22,495 bases of DNA from JAVBSC01 sp031547305 (GTDB lineage Bacteria > Desulfobacterota > Desulfovibrionia > Desulfovibrionales > Desulfovibrionaceae): contig JAVBSC010000123.1 of NCBI GenBank assembly GCA_031547305.1, positions 1 through 22,495 on the forward strand, written 5' to 3'. Every line of letters starts with the position of its first letter. Position 1 is the stretch's first letter. The notes under the pieces were generated by a model that was not told the origin of the DNA, did no database searches, and saw nothing but the letters and a program-made list of their open reading frames with translations. Below, in pieces: positions 14,723 to 21,457 of this stretch. The position numbers and the translations under genes are program-made.

Positions 14723-15268
14723 ATGAAACAGAAATTGAGCCTGTCCACCAGATTGACCAGGGACGACGTGGCCGGCATTCTGGAAGCCATTGTCGAAAGC
14801 CTTAAAGAAGGCCTGCTCAAAGTGCGGAAAAGCGACAAGACGCTTGAACTCCAGGTGCCGAAGGTGGTGGACCTGGAAATAGAGGCGGAGCAGCACGGGG
14901 ACAAGGCGGAATTTGAGATTGAAATATCATGGCGCATCAAGCCCGGAGAGGTGCCGGAAGAGCCCGCTGCCGTCAAAGCCGCAGGAAAGGCCGCCAAAGA
15001 CGCGGACAAAACCTCCGGAAAGGCGGAAAAGGCCGCGAAGGCCGCCGATAAGGCGGAAAAAAAAGCGAAACCCGAAAATAAGGTTGACGCGCCCAGGCCG
15101 GAAAAAAAGACCAAAGCCGCTCCCAAGGCGGAAAAAGCTGTAAAAGACGAAGCCAAGGCCAAGTCCGCCAAGGTGGAAAAAATAGCCAAGGCCGCGCCTG
15201 AAAAAGCCAAAAGCTCCAAGCCGGCCGGGGCAAAGAGCAAAGCGGCTCCAGATCCGGCCGCCAGCTGA
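14723..15268 (+). CDS. Amphi-Trp domain protein with long Lys/Ala-rich tail
   Basis: This is a 181-residue protein; the ATG at 14723 follows GGAGAG by 7 bases. Residues 1-75 match the amphi-Trp domain: LTRDDVAGILEAIVESLKEG, LELQVPKVVDLEIEAEQ and FEIEISW with the signature W70. Residues 80-181 are low complexity, mostly Lys, Ala, Glu and Pro, resembling histone-H1-like or AlgP-like tails, and are probably disordered and able to bind nucleic acid or membranes. No signal peptide is seen. The gene starts 24 bp after the response regulator stop, so the two are likely co-transcribed. A strong GC hairpin follows at 15315-15336. The function of the domain is unknown. Confidence 0.82.
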   Translation: MKQKLSLSTRLTRDDVAGILEAIVESLKEGLLKVRKSDKTLELQVPKVVDLEIEAEQHGDKAEFEIEISWRIKPGEVPEEPAAVKAAGKAAKDADKTSGKAEKAAKAADKAEKKAKPENKVDAPRPEKKTKAAPKAEKAVKDEAKAKSAKVEKIAKAAPEKAKSSKPAGAKSKAAPDPAAS

Positions 15269-15314
15269 CTCCTTCCGCGCTTGCCTTGAGCGCGCAAATT
15301 GTGTACTGCCAGCC

Positions 15315-15336
15315 AGCCGGGCCTTTTGGCCCGGCT
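15315..15336 (+). terminator. Hairpin terminator after the amphi-Trp gene
   Basis: AGCCGGGCC and GGCCCGGCT form a perfect 9 bp stem closed by a TTTT loop, 46 bases after the amphi-Trp stop. The bases after it are only moderately T-rich, so termination may be partial and the next gene may be reached by read-through. Confidence 0.6.
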
Positions 15337-15362
15337 TCACTCCATTTTCAGGTCATAAACTA

Positions 15363-17057
15363 ATGAAAGAAGAATTCGAGGCCCGCAAGGGCGCGGCCAG
15401 GCCCAGGCGCAAAAGCGCTTCCGAAGAATTGATCCTGCTGGATCGGGATTTAGTCAAGCTTCTGGCCCGCCGGGCCGGCCTGGTCACCAGAATGCGCGGC
15501 GGCCGGGGCCACGCGGCCACGCCGGACGCCATAAAGGCTGAAAAACGCGTGCGCGAAGCCTGGGAATCCGAAGCCCTGGCCGTAAGCCGGGATGTGCGCT
15601 TTGTGCGCAAACTCTACGACCTGCTCCAGGACTTGGAAGTCCGGCCCAGGGAACTGGAAAAAGCCCCTCCGGCCTATAACCTGGCCCCGGCCAGAAAGCC
15701 TGTGCGCCTGGATATTCCCGGTCCTTCCTGCGCCCGTTCCGCTACGCTCTGGGCCGCCCTGTACGCGGCCAAAGGGCTGCCAGTGGCCATCCGGGCCATG
15801 CGTGACGATTTGACGGAAGACTGCCTGAAGGCCCTGAACCAGGCCGGCGCCGCCCTGAGCCGTCCCAATGCCGAAACGCTGGAGAACAAAGAGCACCCGC
15901 CTCTGGCCTTTGCCGGCAAAACGCTGTACGCCGGGGAATCACCGTTGGTTTTCTATCTGCTGGCCTTCCTGAGCCTTGAACAGAGCGGCAAGGTGCGCTT
16001 TACCGGCGGCGCGGCCCTTAAGAGCGCGGATTTCAGCGCCCTGCGCAATTTTTTGCCGCAACTTGGCGCCCGGCTCTCGCACACTGTACCGGGCAGCAAA
16101 GGTTTGCCGGCCGGCCTGGAGATATCCGGCCTTCTGCCCCGGAGTCTGATCCCGCCGGCGGATTTGCCACCGGATGCTCTGCTCGCCCTGATTCTGGCCG
16201 CGCTGACCTGGAGCGCGCCGGTCACGCTTGATTTTTCCGCCCTGCCGCAAGCCCCCCTGCGCGAGGTTCTGGTGCTTCTGGATCCTTTGCTCAAGGCCTG
16301 CGGAATAAAGCCGGCGGAACGCGGCCTGGATACCGCGGGCGCAAAATTCACCCAGGCCGGGCTGGTCAGGCCGCCCCTGGATGCGCTGCTCTGCGCCCCG
16401 CTTCTTGCTCTGCCGGCCTTTACCGGGGGCAAGACCAGACTGCGGGGGACATGGCCCGAAGATCTGCCGCTGGCCATTGCTCTGGCCGGTCTGCTGGAGA
16501 GCGCCGGACTGAAGCCGCGGGTGGAAAAAGACACCGTGCAAACGGAAGCGGAAAAACCAGGCGTAACCCTGGCCGGTTTTGACCATAACGCCCTGCCTCC
16601 GGAGCTGCACCCCCTGTATCTGGCCCTGCTGGCCCAAGAGGAAGCGGGCGGCCAAGGCGGCGGCCTTACGGACCTGCGCCTGCCGGGCGGAGGCTCGGCC
16701 GGACTGGCTCGTGAATTTCTGGGCTGCCTGGGCCAGGCCACCCGGGAAGCGCTGGCGGCCAACCCGGAAACAGCGCCGGCCTTTAAAAGCGGGCAAGTCT
16801 GGGTAAGCCCGGGGCCCTTGTGGAGCCTGGCCTACGCCCTGTGCGCTTTTTTCCGGCCCGGCCTTAAGCTGGCCAATCCCGGAGAAGTCAGCGCCATTTA
16901 CCCGTTGTACTGGGCCATTTTTAACGGACTGCCGGAGCCGGACCTGAGCCCAAAAGCCCCAAAAGTGGAAGAAGCGGCGCCAAAACGCCGCAGGGTGAAA
17001 ACTTCGGCCTTCATAGATCTTACAGATATCCCTTCAGAACCAGATACGCCACGGTAA
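15363..17057 (+). CDS. Chorismate mutase-like/EPSP synthase-like fusion protein, probably catalytically degenerate
   Basis: This 564-residue protein starts at the ATG at 15363 with a weak CAGGT upstream. Residues 20-95 resemble an AroQ chorismate mutase (ELILLDRDLVKLLARRAGL, then FVRKLYDLLQDLEV), but by alignment to the E. coli domain the positions equivalent to Arg11 and Lys39 are Ser and Gly. Residues 112-530 follow the EPSP synthase fold in outline: RLDIPGPSCARSATLWAAL replaces the usual PGSKS-x-x-R region, and GKTLYAGESPLVFYLLAFL replaces the NAGTxxR region. The expected Lys, Arg, Asp and DHR catalytic motifs are missing. A basic C-terminal tail follows. It may be a pseudoenzyme or regulatory protein of aromatic metabolism. 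Its 3' end overlaps the convergent gene at 17020-17628 by 38 bp. Confidence 0.72.
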   Translation: MKEEFEARKGAARPRRKSASEELILLDRDLVKLLARRAGLVTRMRGGRGHAATPDAIKAEKRVREAWESEALAVSRDVRFVRKLYDLLQDLEVRPRELEKAPPAYNLAPARKPVRLDIPGPSCARSATLWAALYAAKGLPVAIRAMRDDLTEDCLKALNQAGAALSRPNAETLENKEHPPLAFAGKTLYAGESPLVFYLLAFLSLEQSGKVRFTGGAALKSADFSALRNFLPQLGARLSHTVPGSKGLPAGLEISGLLPRSLIPPADLPPDALLALILAALTWSAPVTLDFSALPQAPLREVLVLLDPLLKACGIKPAERGLDTAGAKFTQAGLVRPPLDALLCAPLLALPAFTGGKTRLRGTWPEDLPLAIALAGLLESAGLKPRVEKDTVQTEAEKPGVTLAGFDHNALPPELHPLYLALLAQEEAGGQGGGLTDLRLPGGGSAGLAREFLGCLGQATREALAANPETAPAFKSGQVWVSPGPLWSLAYALCAFFRPGLKLANPGEVSAIYPLYWAIFNGLPEPDLSPKAPKVEEAAPKRRRVKTSAFIDLTDIPSEPDTPR

Positions 17058-17628
17058 ACACCGCCATGGCCCACATCAGGCCGGGAATGATGGACGGATT
17101 AAGAAGCTTTGCCGGCGGCTCCCATTGCAGGTCGTACAGGTCCAGGCTCTGGCTATGGCCAGGGATATCCCCTGCCCGGACTATTTTTATGGAAGCGGCC
17201 TTGGCCTCGTCCGCAAAGTCCAGCTTTTTTGTTCCGCCGGCAACGGATTCTATTTCCAAAGGGGGGGATATCGATCCGTCCGTGTGATGGACCTGAAGCA
17301 CATAGCCGCCCCCGCCGCCGTAAGTGATGGAAACCAAATTGGCCGGGGGTGTGAACTTGATGCTTGCGGAGCCCTCGTCCACCGCCAAGCGGAGCTTTAC
17401 ATGGCTGGCATACAAAAAAATACCGGAAGCTCCGCCCGGCCGCCCCGGTTTCCCCACGCCGGCCGGGTCCAGGATCTGGATCTCCAGCCCGGCGTCCGGC
17501 AAGCACAGCCGGCTGCCATCCTCGGAAAGCATTCCTGGCGGAAGGCTCCCCATGGACAGATGCGCGGCGAAAGCGCCTGTTGCCCACAAAAGGGACAGAA
17601 GCAAACCAATCTTGGCGACGCGACGCAT
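17020..17628 (-). CDS. Exported protein of unknown function with C-terminal membrane anchor
   Basis: This protein has 202 residues. An N-terminal signal peptide (MRRVAKIGLLLSLLWATG then AFA, cleavage near residue 21) is followed by a beta-rich, Gly-rich domain (ASIKFTPPANLVSITYGGGG) and a single C-terminal hydrophobic helix (about 177-198) ending in K-G-Y-L. The bulk is therefore predicted to be periplasmic and anchored in the inner membrane. The ATG at 17628 lies 5 bp after the hisA stop, so it is the last gene of the guaA-tat-his run. It overlaps the CM/EPSPS-like gene tail to tail. I do not recognise a family; the tandem with histidine genes gives no obvious function. Confidence 0.75.
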   Translation of the reverse strand: MRRVAKIGLLLSLLWATGAFAAHLSMGSLPPGMLSEDGSRLCLPDAGLEIQILDPAGVGKPGRPGGASGIFLYASHVKLRLAVDEGSASIKFTPPANLVSITYGGGGGYVLQVHHTDGSISPPLEIESVAGGTKKLDFADEAKAASIKIVRAGDIPGHSQSLDLYDLQWEPPAKLLNPSIIPGLMWAMAVFTVAYLVLKGYL

Positions 17629-17633
17629 AACGC

Positions 17634-18377
17634 CTAGCCGGCGGATTCTCGCTCATTCAGCCAAGCCTGGGCCTCCGCGAGATTCAGGGAACCGTCATAA
17701 ACGGCCCGCCCGCTGATCGCCCCCTGGAGGCGGCCGTCCAGGCTTAGTGGGTACAAGGCCTTGATGTCCTCAATGGAACTCACTCCGCCAGCCGCCAGCA
17801 CCGGCACCCTGGACAGTTCCAGCAGGCGCCGGAGCGCCGGCAGGTTTACCCCGCTGCGCATGCCGTCGCGCTCAATATCCGTATAGATAATGAACGCCGC
17901 GCCCTGATCCTGGAGCCTCGGCACGGCCTCTTCAACCGTCAGGCCGGAATCGCTGACCCAGCCTTTGGTTTTGAGCCGTCCGCCCTCCGCATCCAGGGAG
18001 ACGCCGATCCGGCCGGGAAAAGCCGCGCACATGGCGCTGAAAAGTTTTGGTTCCTCCAGGGCCACAGTGCCGATGATCAGGCGCTCCACTCCGGCTTCCA
18101 GGTAGCGCGCGGCGACGCGTTCGCTGCGTATTCCGCCGCCCACCTGCACAGGTATGGGCAGGGCCGCGCAGATGCGCTCCACAAGCCCCAGATTGACCGG
18201 TTCGCCTTCAAAGGCGCCGTCCAGGTCCACAACGTGCAGCCAACGCGCCCCCTGATCCCGCCAGCGCCCGGCCGCGGCCACAGGGTCCGGCGAGAAAACC
18301 GTTTCCTCCCCGGCCCGCCCCTGGCGCAGACGCACGCATTTGCCGCCCTTTATGTCCACAGCGGGAAAAATAATCAC
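17634..18377 (-). CDS. hisA: Phosphoribosylformimino-5-aminoimidazole carboxamide ribotide isomerase HisA
   Basis: This 247-residue TIM barrel catalyses the fourth step of histidine biosynthesis. Motifs are FPAVDIKGGKCVRL with catalytic D8, VQVGGGIRS for phosphate binding, VSLDAEGG with KTKGW, the second catalytic Asp in YTDIERDGMRSGVN, and AAGGVSS. The start is a GTG at 18377 that overlaps the TGA of the upstream lipoprotein gene by 4 bases (GTGA), with AGGAT eight bases before it. This indicates translational coupling. The enzyme is cytoplasmic. Confidence 0.96.
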   Translation of the reverse strand: MIIFPAVDIKGGKCVRLRQGRAGEETVFSPDPVAAAGRWRDQGARWLHVVDLDGAFEGEPVNLGLVERICAALPIPVQVGGGIRSERVAARYLEAGVERLIIGTVALEEPKLFSAMCAAFPGRIGVSLDAEGGRLKTKGWVSDSGLTVEEAVPRLQDQGAAFIIYTDIERDGMRSGVNLPALRRLLELSRVPVLAAGGVSSIEDIKALYPLSLDGRLQGAISGRAVYDGSLNLAEAQAWLNERESAG

Positions 18378-19021
18378 AGGCTGAGATCCTTGACCGCTTT
18401 AATCATGCCTTCGCGGGCCAGATCCACAGCCTTAACCCATTTGCCGCCACGGTTTATGAACTTGCCGGTTTCCAGCAGGTTTGAAGTCAGCGCCCCCTGG
18501 ACCTCATCGTAGCGGGAACGGCCAACCAAAGTTTCGTTTTTCACGTCAATCAGGAAGATATCCGTGATCACGGAAGCCGGCGTGACCACGCCCATTTCCC
18601 CGCCGTCGCGCTCGGTGGCTTCCAGAATCTGCGGCACCAGCAACAGGTCCACATTCATGCAGCGTCCAACCCGTACCCAGTAGCCCAGAGCGGCCACGCG
18701 ATTGCTGCCGTCGCGCGACGTCTTTTTCCGGCACGCCTGGGCGACATCGCCAAAAATGTAAGTCCTTTTGGTTTCCTGGCGCAGAACGTCCTCAAACGCG
18801 GCGTCCAACTGCGTAAACATCTTGGGGTCAACGCGCGGCGCGTCCGCGGCCATATAGCCGGCCATCATGTCGGCAGTGCTTTCCGGCTGGCTGTAGCCCA
18901 CAATCCCGATCTGCAGATCGGTTCTGGGCGGCGGGCTCTGCCGGGGCTGGACGCAGGCCGACAAGGCCAGCGCGCAAGACAGCAGGATGAAACAAGCCAG
19001 AGATATCTTGAGCATGCGCAT
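18374..19021 (-). CDS. Lipoprotein of unknown function (CsgG-like appearance)
   Basis: This protein has 215 residues. The signal peptide MRMLKISLACFILLSCALA ends in lipobox LSAC, with lipidated C23; V24 at position +2 does not suggest inner-membrane retention. The mature protein has an alternating alpha/beta pattern with VDLLLVPQILEATERDGG, TPASVITDIFLIDVKNETLVGRSR in two overlapping blocks and a Gly-rich FINRGGKWVKA, which is reminiscent of CsgG/GNA1162-like lipoproteins. It starts 1 bp after the hisB stop and overlaps hisA by 4 bases, so it is firmly inside the histidine gene run. I do not know its function; an envelope role is inferred from the signal peptide only. Confidence 0.85.
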   Translation of the reverse strand: MRMLKISLACFILLSCALALSACVQPRQSPPPRTDLQIGIVGYSQPESTADMMAGYMAADAPRVDPKMFTQLDAAFEDVLRQETKRTYIFGDVAQACRKKTSRDGSNRVAALGYWVRVGRCMNVDLLLVPQILEATERDGGEMGVVTPASVITDIFLIDVKNETLVGRSRYDEVQGALTSNLLETGKFINRGGKWVKAVDLAREGMIKAVKDLSL

Positions 19022-19022
19022 A

Positions 19023-19613
19023 TCAGTCCAGACTCCCTTTGGTGCTTAAGGTTAAATCTCTTTCCAGGGCCACGGCCCTGCGCAGGGCCAATCCCAGACC
19101 TTTGCAGGCGGATTCCAGCAAGTGGTGGCCATTTTTACCGTAAAGCAGGTTTATATGCAGGTTCAGCCTGGCGGCGGAAGCAAACGCCTTAAAGAATTCC
19201 CGCCACAAATCGGCTTCCTGCCCGGCCAGGACGGGCGGCAGGAGCTCGCCCCCCAGAAACACCAGATACGGCCGGCCGGAGATGTCCAGCACGACTTCCG
19301 TCAGGGCTTCGTCCATGGGCACCTTGGCCTGTCCCACCCTGGCTATGCCCTTTTTGTCGCCCAACGCCGCCGCAAAGGCCTGCCCCAGGCAAAGGCCCAC
19401 GTCTTCCAGGCTGTGGTGGGCGTCAACTTCCAGATCTCCCAGGCATTCCAGCGCCAGATCAAAGCCGGCCCAAAAAGCCGTAAGCCCGAGCAGGTGATCC
19501 GCCAGGCCGAAGCCGGTTTTAACGCTGACCCGGCTTTGTCCGTCCAAAGCAAGGTTAAGCTTTATCCTGGTCTCTTTGGTGTTTCTTTCCAGAGCCGCGC
19601 TTCTTTCGGTCAT
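19023..19613 (-). CDS. hisB: Imidazoleglycerol-phosphate dehydratase HisB
   Basis: This 196-residue monofunctional enzyme catalyses the sixth step of histidine biosynthesis. The metal-binding motifs are H40 (ADHLL), H66-H67-x-x-E70 (DAHHSLEDVG), H153 (LHINLLYG) and H163-H164-x-x-E167 (NGHHLLES). RNTKETRIKLNLALDG, VPMDEAL and ISGRPYL are also standard. The canonical His in the x-x-A-x-H position after DHLL is W48 here, which I recall as usual in Desulfovibrio HisB. The ATG at 19613 has CGGGGAT upstream. The lipoprotein gene follows after 1 bp. A promoter-like sequence lies 40 bases upstream. Confidence 0.95.
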   Translation of the reverse strand: MTERSAALERNTKETRIKLNLALDGQSRVSVKTGFGLADHLLGLTAFWAGFDLALECLGDLEVDAHHSLEDVGLCLGQAFAAALGDKKGIARVGQAKVPMDEALTEVVLDISGRPYLVFLGGELLPPVLAGQEADLWREFFKAFASAARLNLHINLLYGKNGHHLLESACKGLGLALRRAVALERDLTLSTKGSLD

Positions 19614-19653
19614 GGTTCAATCCCCGTTGGGCAGACACCCCGATTCAACATGG

Positions 19654-19682
19654 ATTTTGCCTTGAGAGCAAAAATTTTTCAA
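19654..19682 (-). promoter_or_regulatory. Candidate internal promoter before hisB
   Basis: On the minus strand, TTGAAA (19677-19682), a 17-base spacer and CAAAAT (19654-19659) lie in the 159 bp tatC-hisB spacer. CCTTG and CAAGG inverted repeats overlap it. The match is moderate (5 of 6 and 4 of 6). It would give the histidine genes expression separate from guaA-tatBC. Confidence 0.38.
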
Positions 19683-19772
19683 GGATAAAAACAAAAAGGC
19701 AATATTTTTATCGCGCCGGTTTGCGGACGGACACGGGCAAAGGCGGAAAAACAGGAATCCGGGTCCTGGAAT

Positions 19773-20948
19773 TTATGCTTTGCCGCCATCAGACGCTTCG
19801 TCCTCTTCATCTTCCTCGCCTTCTTCGTCCTCTTCATCCTCACCGGCATCGGCTTCCCCGGTCTTCTTCTTTCTGCCGAACACAGCGGCCACGTAAATGC
19901 TCACCTCATAGAGCAGAAGCAACGGGGCGGCCATCATAAGCTGAGAAACAACGTCCGGCGGGGTGAGTACCGCGGCCACGATAAAGTTGATGATAATGGC
20001 GTAACGCCTGAAGCGGCGCATCATATCGGCCGTGAGCAGCCCCATGCGGGCCAGGAAAAAGGCGAAAAGCGGCAGCTCAAAAATAAGCCCGAAGGCGAAG
20101 ATCAGCTGCAGGGCAAACCCGTAATACTCGGACACCGAGGGCATAGCCTGGATGTAGCCGTGGGAATAGGTCATGAAGAAATTCAGGGCTGTGGGCAGCA
20201 CTACCAGATAACAGAAACTGCCGCCGGATATGAAGAAAAAGGCGGAAAAAAAGGTCACCGGCAGGATAAAGCGCTTTTCCTCCGCATACAGGCCAGGGGC
20301 GATAAAGGCCCAGAGCTGGTAAAAAGTCAGGGGGCAGCTTACGAAAAGCGCGGCCACAAAGGATATCTTCAGACGAATGAAAAAGCCTTCGTACACGTTG
20401 GTGAAGATGATGAGGCTTTTATCCGGCAGGGCTTTAACCAGCGGCATGTACAGGTAGTCGGAAAGCTCCTGGTCAAAGTAATAACAGACGCAAAAACAGA
20501 CGGCCACGCCAAGGGCGGCGCGCAAAAGGCGGGAACGCAGCTCGCGCAGATGATCGCGCAGGGTCATGGGCCGGGAATCCGCCTCGTCCTCGTCCTCATC
20601 TTCCTCGTCTTCGTCTTCTTCCTCGTCTTCTTCCTCGTCTTCTTCCACCGGCGCCACCGAAGCATCCTGAGCCGGAACCGGCAGAGATTCCGGATCTTCC
20701 AGGTTGCCCGGCGCTTCTCCGTCCCGCTCCTGAATTTCCCCCGGCAGCGGGGCAAGGGCGATTTCTTCCACCCGCTCCTCAGGCCGGTTCTCCGCCTGGG
20801 CCGCCGGGCGGCTGTCGGCCAGAGCGCCTTCGCCCGGGTGCGGAGCCGGCGATGACGGGGCGCTTTCCGCCATGGAAGAGGCTTCTTGGCCGGATTCCCC
20901 GTGCTTTACCTCATCCAGGACAAAAGAACTTTCCCGCGCGCCGCTCAT
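19773..20948 (-). CDS. tatC: Twin-arginine translocase subunit TatC with acidic N- and C-terminal extensions
   Basis: This 391-residue protein exceeds the usual TatC length of about 250. The TatC core starts near M128 (MTLRDHLRELRSRLL) and has six membrane segments, with PLTFYQLWAFIAPGLYAEEKR (E223/E224), FELPLFAFFLARMG (E291) and LTPPDVVSQ (D332), matching the functional acidic residues of E. coli TatC. Residues 1-127 are polar and end in an almost pure Glu/Asp run (102-123). Residues 366-386 form a second Asp/Glu tail. The ATG at 20948 overlaps the tatB stop as ATGA, which supports the long form. Known role: receptor for twin-arginine signal peptides with TatB. The extensions lie on the cytoplasmic side. 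Confidence 0.95.
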   Translation of the reverse strand: MSGARESSFVLDEVKHGESGQEASSMAESAPSSPAPHPGEGALADSRPAAQAENRPEERVEEIALAPLPGEIQERDGEAPGNLEDPESLPVPAQDASVAPVEEDEEEDEEEDEDEEDEDEDEADSRPMTLRDHLRELRSRLLRAALGVAVCFCVCYYFDQELSDYLYMPLVKALPDKSLIIFTNVYEGFFIRLKISFVAALFVSCPLTFYQLWAFIAPGLYAEEKRFILPVTFFSAFFFISGGSFCYLVVLPTALNFFMTYSHGYIQAMPSVSEYYGFALQLIFAFGLIFELPLFAFFLARMGLLTADMMRRFRRYAIIINFIVAAVLTPPDVVSQLMMAAPLLLLYEVSIYVAAVFGRKKKTGEADAGEDEEDEEGEEDEEDEASDGGKA

Positions 20949-21400
20949 GCCTGGCCGCCTTCACTCTGCTTAAGGGGTTCGGCCGGGGCAACGGCCGGTT
21001 CCGAGGCTGAAGGGGCTTCCAGGTTGGAACCGGGAGGCGGGGCGGAGGCATTGGCCTCGTCCGCGCTGGCAAAAGTCCGGGGAACTTCCGGCGCCGGGCT
21101 TGAAGGCTCCTGGGGCGCGGCATCAGCCGCGACGGCGGAGTCCGTCTGCGCGGCTTTTTTCTTTTTCTTCTTGGGCTTGTCCCCGAAGAACTCTTTTTCC
21201 GCCTCTTTCTTGCGCTGGTTGTGCTCCTCCAGGTTAATCTCCGCATTGATGGTGCGTTGGATATCCGTGGAGATACGGCGAAATTCAGAGGTGAACTTGC
21301 CCACAGTGCGCATGATGCGCGGCAGATGTTCCGGCCCCAGCACAAGCAGTGCCACCAGAACAATCAACAAAAGTTCGGTTCCGCCTACTCCGCCAAACAT
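20945..21400 (-). CDS. tatB: Sec-independent translocase subunit TatB (TatA/TatB family)
   Basis: This protein has 151 residues. It starts MFGGVGGTELLLIVLVALLVLGPEHLP in two overlapping blocks: an N-out membrane helix with the TatB-type Glu8 and the conserved GP hinge. An amphipathic helix follows (RIMRTVGKFTSEFRRI), then a charged helix, a run of six lysines (residues 77-82 region) and an Ala/Pro/Ser-rich disordered tail. It works with TatC in twin-arginine signal recognition. Its stop overlaps the tatC start by 4 bases. The spacer to guaA is 57 bp. TatA cannot be strictly excluded, but the Glu and length favour TatB. Confidence 0.9.
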   Translation of the reverse strand: MFGGVGGTELLLIVLVALLVLGPEHLPRIMRTVGKFTSEFRRISTDIQRTINAEINLEEHNQRKKEAEKEFFGDKPKKKKKKAAQTDSAVAADAAPQEPSSPAPEVPRTFASADEANASAPPPGSNLEAPSASEPAVAPAEPLKQSEGGQA

Positions 21401-21440
21401 AACAGTACCAAATCCTTAAAGAGTTTCATTAAAACGACCC

Positions 21441-21456
21441 GCCGCGTGTTCGCGGC
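21441..21456 (-). terminator. Weak hairpin after guaA
   Basis: GCCGCG and CGCGGC form a 6 bp stem with a 4-base loop directly after the guaA stop, followed on the minus strand after six bases by TTTT. It could partly terminate guaA transcription ahead of tatB. Confidence 0.4.
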
Positions 21457-21457
21457 T

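Noticed and set aside
13088..14896. A 602-codon minus-strand open frame
   Set aside because: It is antisense to the NtrC-type regulator and the amphi-Trp gene, both supported by clear motifs.
20580..20645. The GAG/GAC-rich run in tatC as a simple-sequence repeat or phase-variable tract
   Set aside because: The codons are a mixture of GAA, GAG, GAC and GAT without a strict repeat unit, so slippage-based variation is unlikely; it is better read as selected acidic protein sequence.
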